NCBI GenBank assembly: GCA_023150215.1
Contig: JAKLLJ010000091.1
Coordinates: forward strand, 1 to 10,842
Reading direction: 5' to 3'
DNA length: 10,842 nucleotides
From: Thauera sp.
GTDB taxonomy: Bacteria; Pseudomonadota; Gammaproteobacteria; Burkholderiales; Rhodocyclaceae
Shown: positions 1 to 6,397 of the stretch, one piece after another
Layout of the letters: every line of letters starts with the position of its first letter
Position numbering within the stretch: the stretch's first letter is position 1
Made by a program: the position numbers and the translations under genes
The notes under the pieces: model-generated
Databases searched by the model: none
Told to the model about the DNA's origin: nothing
What the model saw: the letters and a program-made list of their open reading frames with translations, nothing else

Positions 1-308
<308 letters not shown>

Positions 309-378
309 GGCCTGGCCGGCCTGCGCGCCCGACCATGACAACAGCGCATCGACGCAACAACGCAAAGACAACGACTAC

Positions 379-1674
379 ATGAGCCAGACCTTGCAGGCCG
401 TGCGCGGGATGAACGACATCCTGCCGACCGACGCCGAAACCTGGGAGTACTTCGAAGACATCGTGCGCGACTGGCTGCAGAGCTACGGCTACCGCCCGAT
501 CCGCATGCCGCTGGTCGAGCCGACGCCGCTCTTCAAGCGCGCGATCGGCGAAGTCACCGACATCGTCGAGAAGGAGATGTACTCCTTCGAGGACGCCTTG
601 AACGGTGAGCACCTCACGCTGCGCCCGGAAGGCACGGCGTCCTGCGTGCGTGCCGCGATCCAGCACAGCCTGATTCCGTCCGGTGGGCCGCAGCGCCTGT
701 ATTACTACGGGCCGATGTTCCGCCACGAGCGCCCGCAGAAGGGGCGCTACCGTCAGTTCCACCAGATCGGCGTGGAGGCGCTCGGCTTTGCCGGCCCAGA
801 CGCCGACGCCGAGCTGATCCTGATGTGCGCGCGCCTGTGGGACGACCTCGGGCTCGAGGACGTGGCGCTCGAGATCAACTCGCTCGGCTCGCCCGAGGAG
901 CGCGCCGCGCATCGCGCCGCGCTGATCGCCTACCTCGAGCAGCACCAGGAAAAGCTCGACGAGGACGGCAAGCGCCGCCTGTACACCAACCCGCTGCGCA
1001 TCCTCGATACCAAGAACCCTGAACTGCAGGCGATCGTCGAAGCCGCACCCAGGCTCGCCGATTATCTTGGCGATGAATCGAAGGCGCACTTTGCTGCGGT
1101 GCAGGTCTTCCTCAAGGACGCAGGAATCCCGTATCGCATCAACCACCGCCTGGTGCGCGGTCTGGACTACTACAACCGCACCGTGTTCGAGTGGGTCACC
1201 ACGCGTCTGGGCGCGCAGGGCACGATCTGCGCGGGCGGCCGCTACGACGGCTTGTTCGAGCAGCTCGGCGGCAAGCCGCAGCCGGCCGCGGGCTTCGCGA
1301 TCGGCATCGAGCGCCTGCTGCTGCTGTGGCAGGCCTGCGGCGGCGAGGCCGAGCGCCCGGTGCCCGACGTGTATGTGGTGAGCGTCGGCGAGGCCGCGCA
1401 GCGCCTCGGCTTCCGCGCTGCCGAGACCTTGCGCGAGCACGGCTTCGCAGTGCTGATGCACTGCGGGGGCGGCAGCTTCAAGTCGCAGATGAAGAAGGCC
1501 GACGCGAGCGAGGCGCCGGTGGCGATCGTGATCGGCGAGGACGAGGCCGCGGCCGGCGAGGTCGGCCTCAAGCCGCTGCGCGGTAGCGGTGCACAGCAGC
1601 GGGTGGCGATCGACGGCCTGGTCGAGGCGATGGCGGCCCTGATGTTCCCCGAAGAATCGGACGAAGAGGTTTGA
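379..1674 (+). CDS. hisS: Histidyl-tRNA synthetase (HisRS, class II)
   Basis: This cytoplasmic homodimeric enzyme charges tRNA-His with histidine using ATP. The product is 431 residues, a normal bacterial length. All class II landmarks are visible: motif 1 region near residues 38-62, motif 2 FRHERPQKGRYRQF at 114-127, the histidine-specific LVRGLDYY at 258-265, AGGRYDGL at 285-292, and motif 3 GFAIGIERL at 305-313. An anticodon-binding domain follows at roughly 329-425. The ATG at 379 was chosen because MSQTLQAVRGMNDILP is the typical HisRS N terminus; the frame stays open upstream but does not resemble the family there. No Shine-Dalgarno is visible before this ATG: the preceding 40 bases are A/C-rich and look unstructured. 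The TGA stop overlaps the first of two tandem ATGs of the next gene. The paralogous hisZ lies 7 kb downstream and has lost the catalytic motif 2 seen here. Confidence 0.97.
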   Translation: MSQTLQAVRGMNDILPTDAETWEYFEDIVRDWLQSYGYRPIRMPLVEPTPLFKRAIGEVTDIVEKEMYSFEDALNGEHLTLRPEGTASCVRAAIQHSLIPSGGPQRLYYYGPMFRHERPQKGRYRQFHQIGVEALGFAGPDADAELILMCARLWDDLGLEDVALEINSLGSPEERAAHRAALIAYLEQHQEKLDEDGKRRLYTNPLRILDTKNPELQAIVEAAPRLADYLGDESKAHFAAVQVFLKDAGIPYRINHRLVRGLDYYNRTVFEWVTTRLGAQGTICAGGRYDGLFEQLGGKPQPAAGFAIGIERLLLLWQACGGEAERPVPDVYVVSVGEAAQRLGFRAAETLREHGFAVLMHCGGGSFKSQMKKADASEAPVAIVIGEDEAAAGEVGLKPLRGSGAQQRVAIDGLVEAMAALMFPEESDEEV

Positions 1675-1676
1675 TG

Positions 1677-2321
1677 ATGGCGGTCTACGATCTCGAAGAG
1701 CAGGAACAGATATCCGAACTCAAGGCCTGGTGGGCGCAATACGGCAACTTCGTCGTCACCCTCGCGGTGGTGGCGGCGCTCGCCTCGGTGGGCTGGCAGG
1801 CCTGGAACTGGTACCAGAACCGCAATGCCGGCGAGGCCAGCGTGCTGTACTACGCGGTGCAGCAGGCGGTGGAGCGGAACGAGCCGCAGAAGGCGCGCGA
1901 GGCCGCCGGACGGCTGGTCGGCGAGCATGGCGGCAGCGTGAGTGCCCAGCTCGGCGCGCTGCTGTCGGCGGCGATGCAGTTCGAGGCCGGTGACCTCGCC
2001 AACGCCCGTGCGCAGCTCGAATGGGCCGCCGACAAGGGCAAGGATGCCGCCTTGCGCGACCTCGCCCGGCTGCGCCTGGCTGCGGTGCTGCTGCAGCAGG
2101 GCGAACTCGACGCCGCGCTGGCCCGCCTGCAGGCGGCGCCGGTCGCGGCGTACAAGGCGCGCGTCGACGATCTGCGCGGCGATGTGCTGGCCGCCCAGGG
2201 CAAGGCTGCCGACGCGCGCGCGGCCTACCAGGCCGCGATCGACGCACTCACGGCCGCCGGTGACGATGCGGTCACGCTGCGCGAGGTGGTGCGCGTCAAA
2301 CTCGAATCCCTCGGAGCCTGA
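1677..2321 (+). CDS. yfgM: YfgM-like inner-membrane protein (TPR-like, DUF2133 family)
   Basis: The 214-residue protein has a short charged cytoplasmic N terminus (MAVYDLEEQEQISELKAWW). One membrane helix follows at about residues 24-44, then an Ala-rich helical periplasmic domain with TPR-like repeats to the C terminus. In E. coli YfgM is anchored with its domain in the periplasm, associates with the PpiD chaperone and the SecYEG translocon, and has been linked to the Rcs stress response. The same role is inferred here from family and gene position. Two tandem ATGs exist: 1674 overlaps the hisS stop (TGATG), and 1677 lies 7 bases after AGAGG at 1665-1669. I prefer 1677 for its spacing and because MAVYDLEEQEQ is the family N terminus. 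Translation is probably coupled to hisS. The stop lies 3 bases before bamB, preserving the hisS-yfgM-bamB-der order. Confidence 0.9.
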   Translation: MAVYDLEEQEQISELKAWWAQYGNFVVTLAVVAALASVGWQAWNWYQNRNAGEASVLYYAVQQAVERNEPQKAREAAGRLVGEHGGSVSAQLGALLSAAMQFEAGDLANARAQLEWAADKGKDAALRDLARLRLAAVLLQQGELDAALARLQAAPVAAYKARVDDLRGDVLAAQGKAADARAAYQAAIDALTAAGDDAVTLREVVRVKLESLGA

Positions 2322-2324
2322 GCG

Positions 2325-3467
2325 ATGAAACCGTTTTCGCTGCGTCTCGCCCCCCTGGCTGTCGCCGCGCTGCTGGCGGCCGGCTGCTCGTCGCTGAACC
2401 CCTTCGCCAGTTCGGCCCCGAAGCCGGCGCCGCTGGTGGACTTCAAGCCCACTGCGCAGCTGACCGCGAACTGGCGCGCGAACATCGGCGAGGCCGGCTC
2501 CTATCGCTTCCTGCCCGCGGTTTCCCGCGACAGCGTGTTCGCTGCAGGCCACGAGGGCGAGGTGGCGCGCTTCGAGGACGGGCGTGCGGTGTGGCGTGTC
2601 GATACCCAGGCCGAGCTGTCGGCCGGTGTCGGCAGCGACGGCCGGCTGGCGGTCGTGGTCGCCACCGACGGCACGGTGATCGCGCTCGATGCCGACAACG
2701 GCAGCGAACGCTGGCGCGCTGCGGTTGGCGCCGAGGTGCTCGCGCCGCCGGCAGTGAGCCTGGACGTCGTCATCGTGCGTGCCTCCGACAACCGCTTGAT
2801 CGCGCTCAGCGCGCGTGACGGCAAGCGGCGCTGGGTGTACCAGCGCAACAATCCACCGCTCGCGCTGCGCAGCTATGCCGGGGTGCTGATCGAGGGGCCG
2901 GTGGTGCTCGCCGGCTTCCCGGGCGGCAAGCTGGCCGTCATCAACGTCGCCAACGGCGGCGCGATCGCCGAGCTCGGCGTTGCCGTGCCGCGCGGCGCAA
3001 CCGAGCTCGAGCGTGTCGCCGACATCGTCGGCATGCCGGTCGTGGGGCGGCGCGAGGTGTGTGCGGTGGCCTACCAGGGTCGTGCCGCGTGCTTCGACAC
3101 CTCGAACGGCAACGCGATCTGGGCGCGCGAGTTTTCCAGCAGCGTCGGCATGGACCGCGACGGTCGGTTCGCGATGATCACCGATGACCGCGATGCGGTA
3201 CACGCGCTCGACGCCGCCAGCGGCGCCAGTGTGTGGAAACAGGACGCCCTCGCGCGCCGCAAGGTCTCGCGCCCGCTGATCGTTGGCGACCACGTGATCG
3301 TCGGCGACCTCGAGGGCTACATCCATGTGCTCGACCGCGATACGGGCGCCTTCGCCGCCCGCGATCGCGCCGGCAGCGATCCGATCGCCGCCGATCCTGT
3401 CCCCCTGCGCCGCGGTTTCGTGGTCCAGGACGCGGACGGCGACATCACCGCGTACGAAGTACGCTGA
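2325..3467 (+). CDS. bamB: BamB, outer-membrane protein assembly lipoprotein
   Basis: BamB is the beta-propeller lipoprotein of the BAM complex, which binds BamA and helps insert beta-barrel proteins into the outer membrane. The 380-residue product starts with a lipoprotein signal peptide: basic start, hydrophobic core APLAVAALLAA, and LAAGC with the lipidated Cys at residue 21. Ser-Ser follows the Cys, and the absence of Asp at +2 predicts outer-membrane sorting. The remainder consists of PQQ-type propeller blades with repeats such as DGTVIALDADNGSERW, DNRLIALSARDGKRRW, GRAACFDTSNGNAIW, RDAVHALDAASGASVW and GYIHVLDRDTG. The conserved surface stretch ATELERVADI (residues 226-235) matches the family's BamA-contact region. 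GGAG at 2313-2316 sits 8 bases before the ATG. The TGA stop is part of TGAGGT, so the stop overlaps the ribosome binding site of der. Confidence 0.95.
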   Translation: MKPFSLRLAPLAVAALLAAGCSSLNPFASSAPKPAPLVDFKPTAQLTANWRANIGEAGSYRFLPAVSRDSVFAAGHEGEVARFEDGRAVWRVDTQAELSAGVGSDGRLAVVVATDGTVIALDADNGSERWRAAVGAEVLAPPAVSLDVVIVRASDNRLIALSARDGKRRWVYQRNNPPLALRSYAGVLIEGPVVLAGFPGGKLAVINVANGGAIAELGVAVPRGATELERVADIVGMPVVGRREVCAVAYQGRAACFDTSNGNAIWAREFSSSVGMDRDGRFAMITDDRDAVHALDAASGASVWKQDALARRKVSRPLIVGDHVIVGDLEGYIHVLDRDTGAFAARDRAGSDPIAADPVPLRRGFVVQDADGDITAYEVR

Positions 3468-3480
3468 GGTACTGCAGCAA

Positions 3481-4809
3481 GTGAAACCCACCATTGTTCT
3501 GGTCGGCCGCCCCAACGTCGGCAAGTCGACCCTGTTCAACCGCCTCACCCGCACGCGTGACGCGCTCGTCGCCGACCAGCCGGGCCTGACCCGTGACCGC
3601 CACTACGGCATCGGCCGCGTCGGCGAGCGCGACTATCTGGTCGTCGACACCGCCGGCTTCGACCCCGTGGCCAAGGACGGCATCATGCACGAGATGGCGC
3701 GCCAGGCCGAGCAGGCGATCGCCGAGGCCGACGTGTTGCTGTTCCTGGTCGATGGCCGTGCCGGACGCACGCCGCACGACGAGAACATCGCCGCGCGCCT
3801 GCGCCGCGCCTGCCGGCCGGTGCATGTGATCGTCAACAAGGCCGAAGGTCTGGACCGCGCGATCGTCGCAGCGGATTTCCACGCCCTTGGCCTGGGTGAT
3901 CCGCTGCCGGTGTCGGCTGCGCATGGCGACGGCGTCAAGCAGTTGATCGATCTCGTGCTCGCGCCCTTTCCGGCCGACGACAACAAGGAGTCCTCGGACG
4001 ATGAGGGGCCCAAGGTCGCCATCGTCGGTCGTCCGAACGTCGGCAAGTCCACCCTGGTCAATACCCTGCTCGGCGAGGAGCGCGTGATCGCGTTCGACCT
4101 CCCGGGCACCACCCGTGACGCAATCGCGATCCCGTTCGAGCGCGGCGGGCGCCGCTACACGCTGATCGACACCGCCGGCTTGCGTCGCCGCGGCAAGGTC
4201 TTCGAGGCGATCGAAAAGTTCTCGGTGATCAAGACCCTGCAGGCCGTGCAAGAGTGCAATGTGGTGGTGCTGGTGCTCGACGCCGCGCAGGACATCTCCG
4301 ATCAGGATGCCCACATCGCCGGCTTTGCGCTCGAGGCCGGGCGCGCGCTGGTGGTGGCGATCAACAAGTGGGACGCGGTGGACGACTACCACCGCGAGCG
4401 GCTGAAGCTCGACATCGCGCGCAAGCTCGCCTTTCTGTCCTTCGCGCGCTTTCACCAGATCTCCGCGCTCAAGGCCGAAGGCATTGCCGGCCTGCTCAAG
4501 TCGGTGGACGCGGCCTATGCGGCCGCCACCGCCAACCTGTCGACGCCGCGCCTGACGCGCGCGCTGCAGCAGGCGGTCGCGCGCCAGGCGCCGCCGCGCC
4601 ACGGCCTGGCGCGACCGAAGATGCGCTACGCCCACCAGGGCGGCATGAATCCGCCGGTGATCGTGATCCACGGCAACGCGCTCGACGACATCCCCCAGTC
4701 CTATGTGCGTTACCTCGAGCGCTGCTTCATGGAAGCCTTCAACCTCAAGGGCACGCCCTTGCGCATCCAGTTCCGCACCACGCACAATCCGTTCGCGGCG
4801 CGAAATTGA
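3481..4809 (+). CDS. der: Der (EngA), tandem-domain ribosome-assembly GTPase
   Basis: Der is an essential GTPase with two G domains that acts in 50S subunit maturation. The 442-residue protein is the usual length. G domain 1 has P-loop GRPNVGKST at residues 9-17, DTAGF at 56-60 and NKAE at 119-122. After an acidic linker (NKESSDDEGPK, 168-178), G domain 2 has GRPNVGKST at 183-191, DTAGLRRRGKV at 230-240 and NKWD at 295-298. A KH-like RNA-binding domain fills about 350-440. The start is the GTG at 3481: it gives the canonical N terminus (V/M)KPTIVLVGRPNVGKS and lies 10 bases after GAGGT (3466-3470). There is no ATG nearby. The frame is open further upstream, inside bamB, but without family similarity. 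The two P-loop coding segments are near-identical in protein but differ in third positions, as expected for an ancient internal duplication. No clear intrinsic terminator follows. Confidence 0.97.
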   Translation: MKPTIVLVGRPNVGKSTLFNRLTRTRDALVADQPGLTRDRHYGIGRVGERDYLVVDTAGFDPVAKDGIMHEMARQAEQAIAEADVLLFLVDGRAGRTPHDENIAARLRRACRPVHVIVNKAEGLDRAIVAADFHALGLGDPLPVSAAHGDGVKQLIDLVLAPFPADDNKESSDDEGPKVAIVGRPNVGKSTLVNTLLGEERVIAFDLPGTTRDAIAIPFERGGRRYTLIDTAGLRRRGKVFEAIEKFSVIKTLQAVQECNVVVLVLDAAQDISDQDAHIAGFALEAGRALVVAINKWDAVDDYHRERLKLDIARKLAFLSFARFHQISALKAEGIAGLLKSVDAAYAAATANLSTPRLTRALQQAVARQAPPRHGLARPKMRYAHQGGMNPPVIVIHGNALDDIPQSYVRYLERCFMEAFNLKGTPLRIQFRTTHNPFAARN

Positions 4810-4850
4810 GCGCCTCACGGTCGAGAACCCGTTTCCACGCCTGAATTTCG

Positions 4851-4925
4851 TTGCATACTGTCATGTGGCAGTGCACCAACAAAATTCATAACATTCTTAT
4901 AAACAAAATATAAAGAGGTTCAACA
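4851..4925 (+). promoter_or_regulatory. AT-rich hfq promoter/leader region
   Basis: Between der and hfq the base composition changes abruptly. Bases 4881-4925 are 80% A+T (36 of 45), while the surrounding genes are strongly GC-rich. Candidate -10 elements are CATAAC (4887-4892), which pairs at 16-base spacing with GTGGCA (4865-4870), and TATAAA (4898-4903), for which no good -35 is seen. An imperfect dyad, TGCATACTG (4852-4860) and CAGTGCA (4869-4875), lies just upstream and could be an operator or a hairpin. The ribosome binding site AGAGG (4914-4918) is 7 bases before the hfq ATG. That a promoter or an A-rich regulatory leader lies here is well supported by composition and position. Which hexamers are used is uncertain. 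Confidence 0.5.
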
Positions 4926-5162
4926 ATGAGCAACAAAGGGCAACTCCTCCAGGACCCCTTCCTGAACACCCTGCGTCGCGAACACATCCCCGTGTCGATC
5001 TATCTGGTCAACGGCATCAAGCTGCAGGGCCAGATCGAGTCATTCGACCAGTACGTCGTGCTGCTCAAGAACACCGTTACCCAGATGGTCTACAAGCACG
5101 CGATCTCCACCGTCGTGCCCGCCCGCCCGGTCGTCATCCAGCAGGACGAGGGCGTCAACTGA
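4926..5162 (+). CDS. hfq: Hfq RNA chaperone
   Basis: Hfq is a hexameric Sm-like protein that pairs small RNAs with mRNAs and affects mRNA stability. The 78-residue product contains the full Sm core. Proximal-face residues are visible as QDPF (9-12), Y56, K57 and H58 in the Sm2 motif YKHAIST. Distal-face residues lie in IYLVNGIKLQGQIESF (25-40). The lateral rim reads RREH (17-20), where E. coli has RRER, so the third rim arginine is His. From memory this is common in betaproteobacteria. The C-terminal tail is only about 10 residues (VIQQDEGVN), far shorter than the roughly 35-residue disordered tail of E. coli. The start is set by MSNKGQLLQDPFL and the AGAGG site 7 bases upstream. hflX follows after 51 bases, as in many proteobacteria. 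Confidence 0.98.
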   Translation: MSNKGQLLQDPFLNTLRREHIPVSIYLVNGIKLQGQIESFDQYVVLLKNTVTQMVYKHAISTVVPARPVVIQQDEGVN

Positions 5163-5179
5163 GACCGCCCGTGATGTGG

Positions 5180-5203
5180 CGCGGCCGGTGCGCGCCGGCC
5201 GCG
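5180..5203 (+). promoter_or_regulatory. Perfect GC stem-loop between hfq and hflX
   Basis: A 9-bp perfect inverted repeat, CGCGGCCGG (5180-5188) and CCGGCCGCG (5195-5203), encloses the 6-base loop TGCGCG. Its last base is also the first G of the hflX ribosome binding site GGGAGG (5203-5208). There is no following T-tract, so it does not look like an intrinsic terminator. It could act as an RNA hairpin that tempers hflX translation or protects the 3' end of a processed hfq transcript. In GC-rich DNA a short palindrome may be chance, but a 9-bp perfect arm at this position is notable. The function is inferred. Confidence 0.45.
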
Positions 5204-5213
5204 GGAGGCGCGC

Positions 5214-6383
5214 ATGTTTGAGCGTCCCGCCTCCGGAGAGCGTGCCATCCTCGTCCAGCTCGACCTTGGTCAGGGCGCAATCGACGAGCGCCTGTCCGAG
5301 TTGGAGCTGCTGGCGCTCAGTGCCGGCGCAAGCGTCGAAGCCGTCGTCCAGGGGCGGCGTGCCGCCCCGGATGCCAAGCTCTTCGCCGGCAGCGGCAAGG
5401 TGCAGGAGATTGGCGAGGCCCTGCGTGCGCACGGTGCCGACATCGTCATCTTCAACCACGCGCTGTCGCCGGCGCAGCAGCGCAACCTCGAGCGCGTGCT
5501 CGAATGCATGGTGATCGACCGCACCGCGCTGATCCTCGACATCTTCGCGCAGCGCGCGCGCAGCCACGAAGGCAAGCTGCAGGTCGAACTCGCCCAGCTC
5601 GAGCACCTGTCCACCCGCCTGGTGCGTGGCTGGACCCACCTCGAACGGCAGAAGGGCGGCATCGGCCTGCGCGGCCCGGGCGAGAAGCAGCTCGAGACCG
5701 ACCGCCGCCTGCTCGGCAACCGGGTCAAGATGCTCAAGTCCCGGCTCGCCCAGATCGAGAAGCAACGCAAGGTTCGTCGCCGGGCAAGGGAACGCCGCGA
5801 CGTTCTGTCGGTCTCTCTCGTCGGTTACACCAATGCGGGCAAGTCGACGCTGTTCAACGCGCTGACCAAGGCCGGGGCCTACGCCGCGGACCAGCTCTTC
5901 GCCACCCTGGACACCACTTCGCGCCGACTCTATGTCGGCGCAGAGGCGCGGAGCGAGGGCGGCGGGGTCAGCGTGGTGCTGTCGGATACCGTCGGCTTCA
6001 TCCGCGACCTGCCGCACGCCCTCGTGGCCGCCTTCCAGGCGACCCTCGAGGAAACGGCGCAGGCCGACCTGCTGCTGCACGTGGTCGACTCGGCGAGCGA
6101 GGATCGTGATGCGCAGATCGAGGCGGTGAACCAGGTACTCGCCGAGATCGGCGCGGCAGAAGTGCCGCAGATCCTGGTGTGGAACAAGATAGACCTCACG
6201 CGGGCCGCGCCGGCGGTCGAGCGGGGGGACTGTGCTAAAATCAGGCGCATTTTTTTGAGCGCCCGATCCGGGGAAGGCCTCGATCTGCTTCGCGACGCGC
6301 TTGCCGAAGTGGCTCGGCAGACCTTTGGTGACAACACCGACCGGCTTGCCGGTACGGATGACGAGCGACGACAAGAAACGTGA
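5214..6383 (+). CDS. hflX: HflX, ribosome-associated/ribosome-splitting GTPase
   Basis: HflX binds the 50S subunit and splits stalled ribosomes under stress; older literature ties it to the hflKC locus. The 389-residue protein has an N-terminal HflX domain with QGRRAAPDAKLFAGSGKVQE (46-65) and the conserved RGPGEKQLETDRR (153-165). A coiled-coil linker lies at about 166-196. The G domain has P-loop GYTNAGKST (204-212), DTVGFIRDLPHALVAAF (258-274), NKID (324-327) and SAR (349-351), followed by a short C-terminal extension. The ATG at 5214 follows GGGAGG (5203-5208) at 5-base spacing. That site touches the hairpin described separately. The 3' part of the gene holds a run of seven Ts (6250-6256) and a putative internal promoter for hflK. 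The gene ends 14 bases before hflK. Confidence 0.96.
   Translation: MFERPASGERAILVQLDLGQGAIDERLSELELLALSAGASVEAVVQGRRAAPDAKLFAGSGKVQEIGEALRAHGADIVIFNHALSPAQQRNLERVLECMVIDRTALILDIFAQRARSHEGKLQVELAQLEHLSTRLVRGWTHLERQKGGIGLRGPGEKQLETDRRLLGNRVKMLKSRLAQIEKQRKVRRRARERRDVLSVSLVGYTNAGKSTLFNALTKAGAYAADQLFATLDTTSRRLYVGAEARSEGGGVSVVLSDTVGFIRDLPHALVAAFQATLEETAQADLLLHVVDSASEDRDAQIEAVNQVLAEIGAAEVPQILVWNKIDLTRAAPAVERGDCAKIRRIFLSARSGEGLDLLRDALAEVARQTFGDNTDRLAGTDDERRQET
6233..6241 (+). promoter_or_regulatory. Putative extended -10 promoter for hflKC inside hflX
   Basis: TGCTAAAAT at 6233-6241 combines the TGn extension with TAAAAT, which matches five of six consensus -10 bases. A good -35 is not visible at 16-18 bases upstream, which extended -10 promoters tolerate. 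Transcription would begin near 6248, about 150 bases before the hflK ATG. An AT-rich patch is unusual inside this GC-rich gene. E. coli also has promoters within this gene cluster. The call rests on sequence alone. Confidence 0.4.
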
Positions 6384-6397
6384 TTACAGGCATTCTC

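Noticed and set aside
1242..3554. A 770-codon open frame on the minus strand, opposite hisS, yfgM and bamB
   Set aside because: It lies wholly opposite well-identified genes in GC-rich DNA, where antisense frames stay open because of third-position GC bias. Its translation is Arg/His/Gly-rich and resembles no family.
3445..4818. A 457-codon minus-strand frame opposite der
   Set aside because: It mirrors der almost exactly, has a biased composition (His, Arg, Val, Asp) and no ribosome binding site or recognisable domain; it is a codon-bias shadow.
4866..4880. TGGCAG-N-TGCAC as a sigma-54 -24/-12 promoter for hfq
   Set aside because: The GG and GC elements are not at the required spacing and the -12 TTGC is missing.
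5040..6374. A 444-codon minus-strand frame opposite hfq and hflX
   Set aside because: Same reasoning: complementary shadow of hflX with no family resemblance.
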